From positions 75,209 to 139,208 of the forward strand of contig CAZCUX010000018.1 of NCBI GenBank assembly GCA_964502005.1: a stretch of 64,000 nt of DNA, given 5' to 3'. Numbering within the stretch: the first letter of the stretch is position 1; every line of letters begins with the position of its first letter. The translations under genes were made by a program, and so were the position numbers. The stretch comes from CAJWOS01 sp964502005 (lineage in GTDB: Bacteria > Myxococcota_A > UBA796 > UBA2385). Of the stretch, positions 8,782 to 18,013 are shown piece by piece. The notes under the pieces are model-generated. The model saw only the letters and a program-made list of their open reading frames with translations, did not search any database and had not been told where the DNA came from.

Positions 8782-10062
8782 ATGTTGTTCGGCTTGCAGT
8801 GGTTGGTAGGTTTGGCCTTGGCCCAAGAACAACAAGCACTTCCTTCCAACACCCAATGGAAGCTCTTGCGCCAAACGGAAGTCACCGCGACATCATTCCT
8901 CCAATCCAACTGGAACAAATACACCGAAAACTACCACCCAAACTATGTTGCCGACGAAAATCCGGCGACAGCCTGGGTGGAAGGTGTGGAAGGCAATGGA
9001 GAAGGACAACGACTCACGCTGCCGACATTGCCGATTGCCAACGTGCGCGCGGTGAAACTTCGCATTCGCAATGGATTCCAAAAGTCGGAAACCCTCCTGG
9101 CCGCCAACTCTGCGCCAGAGACCATCTTGGTACGCATTCCGCACAGCCCCGGGCAGGTCACGGAACACACAGCAAGCCTCACGCGCACGATGGGATGGCA
9201 AGAGGTGGAGGTCCCCCTTCCCCCCGGAAGCACGGTTTCTCAAGTAGAAATCGAAGTACGCTCCGTCCATCCCGGCAAGACCTACAAAGACACCTGCATC
9301 AGCGACATTCAGGTGATGGTTGACGCCGACTTTGATTACCGCCCGCCGATTGAAGAAGCGCGCTTCCAAAAGCTATTGTCATGGACCAAAGAGCGACTAG
9401 AAACAGCGAAGTACTTCGCGAGCCTTCCACCGACGTATCCGTTTGCGTCCACCGAATTCCAACGAGTTGACTGGGAAAAGCCGGAAAAAGAGGTAGCAGA
9501 AAAAAAGCTCGAGAGCCTACAGTCGAAGCTCCCAACGCCATCGGCGAGCGGCACACGATGGAAGATGACATCCAGAAATGGCCACCTGGTCGTTCCGGAT
9601 GGTTTGGATGAGTTCAGCCGAGTCATCGACTTCTTCGACCCTGCATCCCTGACTTGGTTTGAGACCTCCGACGAGTATGCATATTATCGACGGGAAAGCG
9701 AGGATTACGGATACCATCTCGAATACAAGCGAAACGCAGACATCCAATTCTGGCCCAACGCGCCGGCAGTGCCAAAGGTCATCGCGTTCGAATCGGTAGA
9801 TGAAGGTTCGGAACGCAACGAATGGAAGAACGTTTTCCAATACACGATTCTCTGCGACGAGAGCGGCCGACCCTCACTGATTTACCAGCACAAGACATCC
9901 AAAGAGTTCGATGGTACGGAATTGTCGGAGACCTCGGAGATCTATGTCGAAGTGACATGGAAAGATGATAAGGTAGCGAGGTTCACGACAACCGAACGTG
10001 TAACCACCAGTCGAAACATCACCGTCTACGACGGGAGGAAGTTCATCGCGCACCCGAAGTAA
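8782..10062 (+). CDS. Secreted protein with discoidin-like (NADase-type glycan-binding) domain
   Basis: A 426-residue exported protein. A short signal peptide ends near LALA before QEQQAL. Residues about 45-185 match the discoidin-like domain often called NADase-type glycan-binding: DENPATAWVEGVEGNGEG, then VRAVKLRIRNGFQKS and a closing DTCISDIQV strand. The rest is an alpha/beta region rich in acidic and aromatic residues with no assigned family. It probably acts at the cell surface or outside the cell, binding carbohydrate; that is inference from the domain. GGAGGG precedes the ATG by about five bases. The helicase gene follows after 36 bp, so the two may be cotranscribed. Confidence 0.76.
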   Translation: MLFGLQWLVGLALAQEQQALPSNTQWKLLRQTEVTATSFLQSNWNKYTENYHPNYVADENPATAWVEGVEGNGEGQRLTLPTLPIANVRAVKLRIRNGFQKSETLLAANSAPETILVRIPHSPGQVTEHTASLTRTMGWQEVEVPLPPGSTVSQVEIEVRSVHPGKTYKDTCISDIQVMVDADFDYRPPIEEARFQKLLSWTKERLETAKYFASLPPTYPFASTEFQRVDWEKPEKEVAEKKLESLQSKLPTPSASGTRWKMTSRNGHLVVPDGLDEFSRVIDFFDPASLTWFETSDEYAYYRRESEDYGYHLEYKRNADIQFWPNAPAVPKVIAFESVDEGSERNEWKNVFQYTILCDESGRPSLIYQHKTSKEFDGTELSETSEIYVEVTWKDDKVARFTTTERVTTSRNITVYDGRKFIAHPK

Positions 10063-10098
10063 TCCTCCCCAAACTCCTCCCCGCGGACGACGCACCCG

Positions 10099-12162
10099 AT
10101 GACACTCGCACGAACCTGGACCATCAGCCTCGACCGCGACCTCCGTCGCATCGCAACGCAACACAATGTTGACGAACCTTTCTTCGGCGCGGTCGTCCTT
10201 TCGAGTGCAGATGGAGACAAAGAGTACCGCATTGGCACCGCGCGCATTTCCGACGAACGCGTGGTCGATTGGCGCCATCCGCTCGCCCAGCTCTACTACC
10301 AAGAACCCGGCAGCTACTTTCAGTCCGAAGCGCTAGGCTTTAGCCGCATCGAAGGCCAAAGCAAACGCAAAGCTGCACTCGACGTGCGCGGCCGACGCGT
10401 CGTCGCGAGTGTGGTGCAGACCACCGATAGCGTAGAGCGCGTGGTTGCCGGCGCCCACGGCTTCGAATCCTTGGCCGAGGGCGGTCGTGCAGGCGGACCA
10501 CTGGGCGACTTGCGCGCGTTGCTGACGCCTGCACAACATCGGATTGTGTCCGCAAGCAGAAACGAGCCCCTCATCGTGCGCGGGAAGGCAGGCTCCGGCA
10601 AGACTTCTGTTGCATTGCATCGCGTCGCTTGGCTTACCTATGCACACCAAGGGCAAACCGAGCCGGCACTTGACGCCGCCGGTGTGCTGGTATTGATGTT
10701 CAATCGCGCGCTCATGTCGTTCACGGCATCGATGCTGGCGCCGCTCGGCCTTGCACGCGCTACCGTGGACACCTTCCACGGCTGGGCGCTTGTCGCGGTC
10801 AATAACGGTTACGGCGGCAAGATCAAGCTCGACTTCGATCATGCCCCCGACGATGACATCGCGGCATCGCTCAAAAAGCACGTCGGTATGTTGGGCGCAA
10901 TCGACGCCTTCGTGCGCCAGCAAACCGAAAAGGTCGATGGGTTCTTGCGAGAGCAGCTTGTGCCCTATGGAGTAGAAGGCCGCCAATGGGCCGAACGTTG
11001 GGCCGCAACGAACGACCAACCCCTCGTGCGTCGGCTCATCCGCCTGCGCAGCGAAGCGCTCGCCGCGAAAGACCAAACCCGCGGCCCCGTGTCCCAACGC
11101 CACGCCCAAGCGCACAAGCTCTTCCAGGCAGCCGTCAAGCGAACCACGCTCTACAAAGAAGAGTTGAATCACCTCCTCACCGACAGCGCCTTGCTCCACA
11201 AACACCTCACGGGCATCCCCGTCACCGACCTCGCGCGCTTGGCCAACAACCAACGCGCGCTGGCGGAACGGGGTGGGTCCAGCCGACGCCCCGGCCCGTC
11301 GATTCGGTTTGAAGACCTCGCGCTCCTGCTTCGGCTGATGCAAGTCAAGAACGGCGGCCTGCCCGGCATAAACGAGCAGGTCCACCGCTATGAGCACGTC
11401 GTCATCGACGAAGTGCAGGACTTTGGCGCGGTCGAGTTGGCCGTAATGCTTGGCGCAGTGCAGTCGCGCACAGGTGTCACCCTTGTGGGCGACCTCAACC
11501 AAAAGATTGTACCCGGCGCCGATTTCGCAGGTTGGGACCAAGTCGCGAAGGCATTGGGCGTCAACGGCCACGACGTCTTCTCCCTCGACGTGGCCCATCG
11601 GTCCACCCGTCCAATCATGGCGCTGGCCGACCGCCTTGTGGGCGACACCACGAGCGAAGGGCGCGAAGGGCCATTGCCGCGATTGGTGCGAAGTGCGCCC
11701 GAAGACATCGCCGAAGCAATCAGCGAGGTCATTTTCGACCTGCTGAACGAGCTACCTTCGCCGCATATTGCCGTCGTGGTCCGAAAACAGAGCGACATCA
11801 ACCCACTGCGCGATGTCTTGGACGATTGGCTCGAAGGAATCGTCGAAGTCCGCCGCGGACACAACAAGGACTTTACGTTCGCACCCGGCGTCTCCGTGAC
11901 CAACTACCGGCAGGTGAAGGGCCTGGAATTTGATGCAGTCGTCGTTGTGGAGCCTTCCGAGGAAAACTACCCCAACAACGAACAAGGCACCCGCAACCTC
12001 TACACCACCATCACGCGCGCCCGCGACCGCCTTTGCTTCGTGAGCGCCCACGCGCCGACACCGCGATTGGCAGAAGCCTTGCAGGACGGCCTCATCGACG
12101 GCCCGCCCGAAGAAGAGGTTCCGGAGCTGAACCTAGAAGACCTCGACCTTCCTTTGTTCTAA
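10099..12162 (+). CDS. UvrD/Rep superfamily 1 helicase, HelD-like
   Basis: A 687-residue SF1 ATPase. Walker A is GKAGSGKT near residue 162, Walker B VVIDEVQD near 433, motif III-like TLVGDLNQKI, motif IV LDVAHRSTRP, motif V NYRQVKGLEFDAVVVVEP and motif VI TITRARDR near 637. The N-terminal region (YRIGTARISDERVVDWRHPL) resembles the HelD family, whose members remove stalled RNA polymerase. A Rep/PcrA-type repair or defence helicase is the alternative. It is followed 112 bp later by the HEAT-repeat gene on the same strand and a nuclease-like gene beyond, a context seen in defence islands. Confidence 0.84.
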   Translation: MTLARTWTISLDRDLRRIATQHNVDEPFFGAVVLSSADGDKEYRIGTARISDERVVDWRHPLAQLYYQEPGSYFQSEALGFSRIEGQSKRKAALDVRGRRVVASVVQTTDSVERVVAGAHGFESLAEGGRAGGPLGDLRALLTPAQHRIVSASRNEPLIVRGKAGSGKTSVALHRVAWLTYAHQGQTEPALDAAGVLVLMFNRALMSFTASMLAPLGLARATVDTFHGWALVAVNNGYGGKIKLDFDHAPDDDIAASLKKHVGMLGAIDAFVRQQTEKVDGFLREQLVPYGVEGRQWAERWAATNDQPLVRRLIRLRSEALAAKDQTRGPVSQRHAQAHKLFQAAVKRTTLYKEELNHLLTDSALLHKHLTGIPVTDLARLANNQRALAERGGSSRRPGPSIRFEDLALLLRLMQVKNGGLPGINEQVHRYEHVVIDEVQDFGAVELAVMLGAVQSRTGVTLVGDLNQKIVPGADFAGWDQVAKALGVNGHDVFSLDVAHRSTRPIMALADRLVGDTTSEGREGPLPRLVRSAPEDIAEAISEVIFDLLNELPSPHIAVVVRKQSDINPLRDVLDDWLEGIVEVRRGHNKDFTFAPGVSVTNYRQVKGLEFDAVVVVEPSEENYPNNEQGTRNLYTTITRARDRLCFVSAHAPTPRLAEALQDGLIDGPPEEEVPELNLEDLDLPLF

Positions 12163-12274
12163 CATCCGGTCGACCGCCTGTTTTCGCACAGGCAGGTCGG
12201 CGGGATGACCGCCCCTCCCCGACTTCGCGCGCAAGCATACGGTAGACTGCGGCGCCCCTATTCCGACGAGTCGT

Positions 12275-14878
12275 ATGTCTACCCCAACATCTCGATTGCC
12301 CGACGCGCCCGAAGACCTTCGCTTGGCTTGGTTTTCCGCGCCAGACCGCGTCACCCGCGCGTCGGTCTCCCAACACTTGACCCGCCTCGCCCAATGGGGC
12401 CGCGGTTGGGCGGTTCGCTCGGAAGCCACCCGCGTCCTCATCGAGCTGCTGCACCTGGCCGACCACCCGCGCGAACGCAAGCAATGTATCGAGACGCTCG
12501 CCGAAGTAGACTCCACGGTGGTAGTACCCGCGCTGCACGCCGAGCTTCAGCACCCAGACCGCTTTGTCCGCCAAGCGGCCTTGCGGGGCATCGGACGCCT
12601 TGGGCGCGCGTTTGGCGGCGTGCGCGTCGCGACGTGGCTGGCGGCGCAGTCGACCAACGAGTTGCACCGCGACGAGCGGCAGGCGGCATTGTGGGCGCTG
12701 TCGGCAACCGGCCACCCTTCGGCGCCGTCGCTCGCAATCCAAGCCTGGCACGAAGGCCACATCGACGCGCGCACGCTGCACCTCTGCCTCGCAGATGCCG
12801 TGTCCGACACCGCGCTCGACCTCGCGGAGGCCCATGTATTGGACCCCCACGCCGCAACCGCCGCCGCCCTCCACCTCGCAAACCTGCGCGTGCCCAAACT
12901 CGAACAAAAACTCCGGCCACTGCTCCGCGGCGCCAACCTCGAGCGCATTCACATCGCCGAGAACCTCATCCGCGTCGCAGGCCAGTCCACCGAGACCGCC
13001 GTACTCGACCTCGCCCGCGGCTTTGTCCCCACCGCACAACGGATGCGCGCCGCTCGACGCCTGAAAGGGCACCGCTCGGACGAAGTATTGCGTGCATTCA
13101 TCGACGCATTTGACCTCTTTGATGCGGGGTCGTGGGACCGCCGCAATCTGGTCGAAGGCGTTCTGATGGCGGGCATTGCCGAGGTACAAGCCGGCGTATT
13201 GGACCACCTCGACGCACACCCGTCTCTGCGGGCCGTCGCTTACGAACAGGTCTCGTTTGCCGACGAAGCATTGCGCGTCCGCCTCGACCATGAGCGCAAG
13301 CACGCACCTGAAACCACTGCACGTGCCGCTTTGCGGGCATTGGCAACATTGCCCCCCGAAGCCAGCCCCGTCCTGCTGCAACGTTGGATGGACGAAGCGC
13401 CTCGCTGCCTTCGAATCGACATCGTGCGCTGCTTGCAGGCCCACATCCGCGACCAGCCCTCGCTTCCCCATCGGGACCGGTTGGCCGCCGAAGCCATCGT
13501 CCGTACCGCGTTGTCCGATGACGACCCGTCCGTAAGCGCCACCGCGGCCTATTGTATTGGAAACGGGAACCTTACACCATTTTACCCCACGTTGCGCAAG
13601 CTCGTCGCAAAGGACCCCCATGCAGGAGTGCGCGTCGCGGCAGCCATCGCGTTACGCCAAATCGCCAGCACGGCTAATCCCGAGGACACCGCAAGCTTGT
13701 TGTCCCAAGAGCCAAACGTTGGCGTGCGCTTTCGACTCGCGCAGTGGTTGCTTCGGCAGCTCCAAGAAGCCCCCCGTCCGGCACCCCCAAGCATTGCCGC
13801 GTCCATTCGAAGCAGCCTCTCCGACCGCGAAGACCTCGCGGCGCTGCGTATACGCATGGAGGGCTACCTATCGAATGACCTCAAACCAACCTATGCACAC
13901 ATTCAGGCCCGAAGCCTCACCCTCGCATTGGCTGCCTTGGATACCGTGCGTGACCACCCCCACCCCGATGCTATCCCCCACCTCCGACCCATAATCGCGA
14001 GCGACGACCCCGACCGCCGTTTGCGCGCCGTCGAAGCCTTGGGACGAATCCAACACAAGAGCGCCACACGTCTATTGGCGAGCATCGGAGCACAAGACAG
14101 CCAAACCGACGTACGAAGGGCTGCATTGGGAGCGTTGTTGTCCAATCCCACCGACCGCGAAGGGCAACGCCAACTCATACCCCAAGGCCCCGAAGACCCA
14201 TTGCTCTTCGAGGTATTACAAGCCCGAGAAGCGGCTATCGTCGAAGGACGGGGCGACCTCAGCACCGTCGACGACCGCCTATCCGCTGCGATTCCGGGCC
14301 TGCCCATCGGGGCGTTGACACGCCGGTGCCCGGACGCCTTGCGTGCGTTGCGCACCGCCGAGCACCTCGGTCGCGCCGCCGGTTTGCCTGAGCACTTCGA
14401 CGCAGCGCCCCCCGTATTGTTTTGGGTCAAAGGATTGGAGTTGTGGCTTCACGAGCGTCTCGAACCCTATCGTGTGCGCCTACGCTCCCCCCCTATGCAA
14501 CGCGCGCTGCAACAATCCGCGCGCATCTGGCCAGACCTGCGCACACACCTCCCCGCTTGGCAGCAAGACGCCGCCGGATTTCGCAACTTGCTGTCCGACT
14601 TGTGTACCGAGTTAGAAGCCCCCCACGATTCTGTGCTCAGCCTGCGCGGTTCTGCGACCGTTTTGCTGGTGGGCTGCGTATTTTTCAAGAGTCTGGGTGT
14701 GCAACGCTGGCGCCCGGAACTTCCTACGTCGGGCTGGGACCACCTCACTTGGCAACTTTACCAGCTTGCCCGCGTCCGCAATCGCTTCACCCACCGAGAA
14801 GCCGCATCTACCGACGAGGTCCGACAGGCGCTCGAACGCGCGGTTGACATCGCGCGCGGCCTTGTGCAACTTGGATGA
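12275..14878 (+). CDS. HEAT-repeat protein with C-terminal HEPN-like motif
   Basis: An 867-residue protein made almost entirely of alpha-helical pairs in HEAT/PBS-lyase-like repeats (for example HPDRFVRQAALRGIGRLG, DDPDRRLRAVEALGRIQ, QTDVRRAALGALLS). About 120 C-terminal residues differ; they end in LARVRNRFTHREA, where RNRFTH fits the Rx4H signature of HEPN RNases and RNA-binding domains. HEAT proteins are scaffolds and the tail could be catalytic or structural. No clear SD is seen, so the start is approximate. It lies between a HelD-like helicase and a DUF4268 nuclease-like gene. Assignment of HEAT is firm; HEPN is tentative. Confidence 0.8.
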   Translation: MSTPTSRLPDAPEDLRLAWFSAPDRVTRASVSQHLTRLAQWGRGWAVRSEATRVLIELLHLADHPRERKQCIETLAEVDSTVVVPALHAELQHPDRFVRQAALRGIGRLGRAFGGVRVATWLAAQSTNELHRDERQAALWALSATGHPSAPSLAIQAWHEGHIDARTLHLCLADAVSDTALDLAEAHVLDPHAATAAALHLANLRVPKLEQKLRPLLRGANLERIHIAENLIRVAGQSTETAVLDLARGFVPTAQRMRAARRLKGHRSDEVLRAFIDAFDLFDAGSWDRRNLVEGVLMAGIAEVQAGVLDHLDAHPSLRAVAYEQVSFADEALRVRLDHERKHAPETTARAALRALATLPPEASPVLLQRWMDEAPRCLRIDIVRCLQAHIRDQPSLPHRDRLAAEAIVRTALSDDDPSVSATAAYCIGNGNLTPFYPTLRKLVAKDPHAGVRVAAAIALRQIASTANPEDTASLLSQEPNVGVRFRLAQWLLRQLQEAPRPAPPSIAASIRSSLSDREDLAALRIRMEGYLSNDLKPTYAHIQARSLTLALAALDTVRDHPHPDAIPHLRPIIASDDPDRRLRAVEALGRIQHKSATRLLASIGAQDSQTDVRRAALGALLSNPTDREGQRQLIPQGPEDPLLFEVLQAREAAIVEGRGDLSTVDDRLSAAIPGLPIGALTRRCPDALRALRTAEHLGRAAGLPEHFDAAPPVLFWVKGLELWLHERLEPYRVRLRSPPMQRALQQSARIWPDLRTHLPAWQQDAAGFRNLLSDLCTELEAPHDSVLSLRGSATVLLVGCVFFKSLGVQRWRPELPTSGWDHLTWQLYQLARVRNRFTHREAASTDEVRQALERAVDIARGLVQLG

Positions 14879-14971
14879 CGCCATGTAGAAACACATGCGT
14901 TCTCCGCCCGAAACTGAATCGCCATTCATTTTGTGTTTATCCACGCCTCATCGATATTTTATGGAGCTTTG

Positions 14972-15937
14972 ATGGCACATCCCAAACTTGGTCGGCTTGC
15001 GCGCGTCGACTTGCGAACGGCCTGGAAGAGCGAGGCGACTTCGTTCACACCATGGCTCGCGCACAGCGACAACCTTTCCCTGTTGAGTGAAACCCTCGGC
15101 CTTGGGGAAGAAGGACTCGAAGTACAAGGCCAAGAGCAATCGGTTGGTCCGTTCCGCGCCGATATTTTGTGTCGAAACACGAACGACAACGCACTGGTCC
15201 TCATCGAAAACCAACTGGAGCGAACCGACCATACCCACCTGGGACAGCTGTTGACGTATGCTGCCGGACTCAAGGCCGTGACGCTGGTGTGGATTGCGGA
15301 GCGCTTCACCGAAGAGCATCGCGCTGCCCTCAACTGGTTGAACGAAATTACCGACGAAACCTTCCATTTCTTTGGCTTGGAGGTCGAGCTTTGGAAGATT
15401 GGCGACTCGGCGCCGGCACCGAAGTTCAACATTGTGGCCCAACCAAACGACTGGAGCCGAATCGCCCAGAAATCGAGCCAATCGACGGGAACGACGCCCA
15501 TGGGCCAGCTTCAGGTCGCCTATTGGGCTGCATTTGGAGAGCACCTCAAACAACAACATGCGCCACTCAAACCGCCCAAGCCCTATCCCTCGAATTGGAT
15601 GAACTGGGGCTTGGGGCGCGCCGGCATTTCACTGATGGCTTTCGTAAATGCGCGTCACGTCGCCGTTGGCATTGGAGTCAACGCCCGCGAGCATCCTACC
15701 TGGTTCTCCCAGCTTGCGGTCCATAAAGACGCCATCTACGCCCAAACCGGCATTGACCTCGTTTGGGACGAAAAGCCCAATCAAAAGTTTGCGAGCCTTC
15801 GCGCGCGCTACGAACTCGACATGCGCGACGAAACAAACTGGCCGACAGCGCACACATGGTTGTGCGATGGGCTCCTCGCGCTACGAAACGCGTTCCGACC
15901 GCTCGTAAAGCACCTGCACGACAACGTTTCCAGCTAA
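14972..15937 (+). CDS. DUF4268 / PD-(D/E)XK nuclease-like protein
   Basis: A 321-residue protein. Residues 58-95 carry GPFRADILCR followed by ALVLIENQLERTDHTHLGQL and LTYAAGL, the hallmark of DUF4268-type proteins. The Asp and the E-N-Q pair are arranged as in PD-(D/E)XK nucleases of restriction and repair systems. The C-terminal half (YWAAFGEHL, NARHVAVGIGVN) fits the DUF4268 module. Catalytic activity is inferred. The ATG at 14972 has GGAG five bases upstream, better than the upstream in-frame start. It is the last gene before a weak terminator. Confidence 0.8.
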   Translation: MAHPKLGRLARVDLRTAWKSEATSFTPWLAHSDNLSLLSETLGLGEEGLEVQGQEQSVGPFRADILCRNTNDNALVLIENQLERTDHTHLGQLLTYAAGLKAVTLVWIAERFTEEHRAALNWLNEITDETFHFFGLEVELWKIGDSAPAPKFNIVAQPNDWSRIAQKSSQSTGTTPMGQLQVAYWAAFGEHLKQQHAPLKPPKPYPSNWMNWGLGRAGISLMAFVNARHVAVGIGVNAREHPTWFSQLAVHKDAIYAQTGIDLVWDEKPNQKFASLRARYELDMRDETNWPTAHTWLCDGLLALRNAFRPLVKHLHDNVSS

Positions 15938-15971
15938 CGACATCCCCACATAGCGAACGGACCTGTCACTC

Positions 15972-15995
15972 TCGTGAAGGCTCCACGAAGTTTTT
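15972..15995 (+). terminator. Weak Rho-independent terminator-like hairpin
   Basis: TCGTG, a seven-base loop, CACGA, then AG and five T residues, 35 bp after the stop of the DUF4268 gene. The stem is only five base pairs, so efficiency is doubtful; the first arm can also pair with a second TTCACG at 15994-15999. Confidence 0.4.
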
Positions 15996-16008
15996 CACGC
16001 GTCGAGAA

Positions 16009-16079
16009 GGTCCATCAAACGTACCATTTGGCAGGCACCGCCGCTGATGGACCCCAAAAGTATACCGCGGGGGGGTCCA
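16009..16079 (+). promoter_or_regulatory. Two mutually exclusive hairpins, possible attenuator
   Basis: GGTCCATC (16009-16016) can pair with GATGGACC (16046-16053), while TGGACCCC (16048-16055) can pair with GGGGTCCA (16072-16079). The shared segment cannot be in both stems. This is the layout of a leader that switches between two folds, 55 bp ahead of the zinc-ribbon gene. Regulation is inference. Confidence 0.35.
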
Positions 16080-16134
16080 AAAACGTAATGGAGTTGCCCA
16101 CAAGGGCACTTCACCGCGAACGCCGGACAGCGAA

Positions 16135-17502
16135 ATGTTGCTCTACGACCCCCTCCCGCCCTGCCTGCTCGAATCCGAACCGACTACACAAAAGCACAAC
16201 ACCCACCAATCACCAAACACGAACCCGTGGCTTTGGTGTCGGGCTTGTGGGGCGCGTCTTCGACGGGAGACCATTCGCGAATGGGCGGCCCCGGACACCC
16301 CCCTCTGCGCAGTCTGCGGCATCGACACGGTGACCGACCGACCGACGACCCTCCGTTATATCGCAAAACAAGTGTTGGCCTTCCACGCGTTTTCGGCCGA
16401 AATGGCCCGTGGCGTCGCACGCGGAAGCGAGCCGTTAGAGGACTGGCAGGCGCAGGCATTGTTGCCCACCATCGCCGTTTCGCTGCGGACCCGCGCTACC
16501 CCCATTCGCGCTTACCTCGACCAGCGGCAGCGTTCCTTGCCTGTGCTGCGGGCCACGGATGCAAACGGCGACGCGGTCTCTCTCTCCGAAGGCGAGCACG
16601 ACCTTGCCCGCGCGCTTTGGTCGGCGAATGCCCGCCGTGAAGCGCCGGTATCCGCCGGCCCCAAGCGGCCCCTGGCCTGGGTTGCGGTAGTGGACCCTAC
16701 CCACGAATCTATGCAACACGCACTCGCAGCCGCGCTCGCTTTGCCCAACGACCCGACCCACTTCCTCGCGTGCGCGCGCGTCGGCCCGGACTTGTTCGGG
16801 AGACACACCCAATGGGCATTGTGGGAGCGCGCTCCCGGAAGCCCGCCCGTCCAAGCGATGGCAAGCGATAGACGAACAGTCTTGGCGCATTTCGGCATCG
16901 CCGCACACCCCGTCGGCACGAACACTACCTACGTTGTGTTTTTGGACCCAGACGATATCGATGAAGTACGCGCCCAACAAACATTGGCCGAAACCCTCGA
17001 AGGCACGCAAACCCCACCGGGGGACGCGAACACCCCCATCCCCCCATCCGTGCTGCATCTCGCCGCACTCGCCCAACACACGATGGCGGGCAGCAGCTTC
17101 GCCGTGATTGTATGCCGGGACGAAGTGCTGGCCGCCTCCCCCATCGCGCGTCTTCGGCTGGCATGGCAAACCGAGGCACATACACACGTCACCATCTGGG
17201 CGAGCTTCGACGACACGGATGGTCACGACCTTTCGCCCGACCATTTGGGCACCTTGCTCGACCAGCTTGGTTTTGCCCCCGCCCCACCGAACCCTATCGG
17301 CGAGAACAGCCATCGGCCGTCCATCGACGCCGACCGACCCCTCGCCCACCGTCACCGTCGCCCTTTTTGCAGCGGCGACGAAACGGGTGGCTGCAACGCA
17401 TCCACCGTGGCGGTCCACGACCTCGCAACCACCCTGCGCGCGTTCGCCGGGCTTCGTGCCGTCTCGAATCGAACCGAAGGCGGCGCAGCGGACGCGATGT
17501 AG
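16135..17502 (+). CDS. Zinc-ribbon protein of unknown function
   Basis: A 455-residue protein that I do not recognise. Near residues 35-61 it has CRACG and CAVCG, a C-x2-C...C-x2-C zinc ribbon. The rest is Ala-rich and looks like an alpha/beta soluble protein, with hydrophobic strands such as PLAWVAVVDP, TTYVVFLDPDD and SSFAVIVCRDEV. The last 60 residues contain two further Cys and several His. No signal peptide or membrane helix. It lies 197 bp after the DUF4268 gene and 511 bp before the AAA+ ATPase gene on the same strand. The start is approximate because no clear SD is present. Confidence 0.62.
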   Translation: MLLYDPLPPCLLESEPTTQKHNTHQSPNTNPWLWCRACGARLRRETIREWAAPDTPLCAVCGIDTVTDRPTTLRYIAKQVLAFHAFSAEMARGVARGSEPLEDWQAQALLPTIAVSLRTRATPIRAYLDQRQRSLPVLRATDANGDAVSLSEGEHDLARALWSANARREAPVSAGPKRPLAWVAVVDPTHESMQHALAAALALPNDPTHFLACARVGPDLFGRHTQWALWERAPGSPPVQAMASDRRTVLAHFGIAAHPVGTNTTYVVFLDPDDIDEVRAQQTLAETLEGTQTPPGDANTPIPPSVLHLAALAQHTMAGSSFAVIVCRDEVLAASPIARLRLAWQTEAHTHVTIWASFDDTDGHDLSPDHLGTLLDQLGFAPAPPNPIGENSHRPSIDADRPLAHRHRRPFCSGDETGGCNASTVAVHDLATTLRAFAGLRAVSNRTEGGAADAM

Positions 17503-18013
17503 TGGCCCGGCCAATGCCGCCCGCCAACACCCCCTGAGAGCGCCGGACTCGTGCCCTACCCCCGGACCTATTGCCGCCCCCCGCGCGCAGCCTGCAGCCT
17601 CCTGGGGCCCTTGCTGACGACGGGGGAGCGACGGGTGAACCTCTCGCCGTTGCACGAACAAAACCCACAGGGGTTTCCGACCACCCAGGGCACGCGTACA
17701 CCGATGCGGCCCATTCGCCCGTCCAACCGTATTTTTTCCGTAGAAGCTCGTCGCACTGCAGCATTCGCAGTCCCCTGCCGCAGCTAACCTTCCCGGAAAC
17801 CATACTTTTCCATTGCCCCTCGCGTAATGAAGTGAGCCGGGCAACCCAATGCACCCACACAAACGACGGCGCCAGGCTCCTCCGCACCAAACGCAGCGGC
17901 GCTTGGATTGCGTGCCCCTCTACGCCACGGCACCGGCACTTTCGCCGCGTGGCCCAAGCCACTTTCTTGACCCCCAACCCGCGCGAAGCCGCGCGATTTC
18001 CTGGAGAAACCAC
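17503..18013. other. Intergenic region, no gene seen
   Basis: 511 bases between the zinc-ribbon gene and the AAA+ gene. The AAA+ reading frame is open back to 17849, but the extension is Pro/Arg/His-rich and lacks an SD. I see no RNA gene or strong repeat. Confidence 0.5.
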
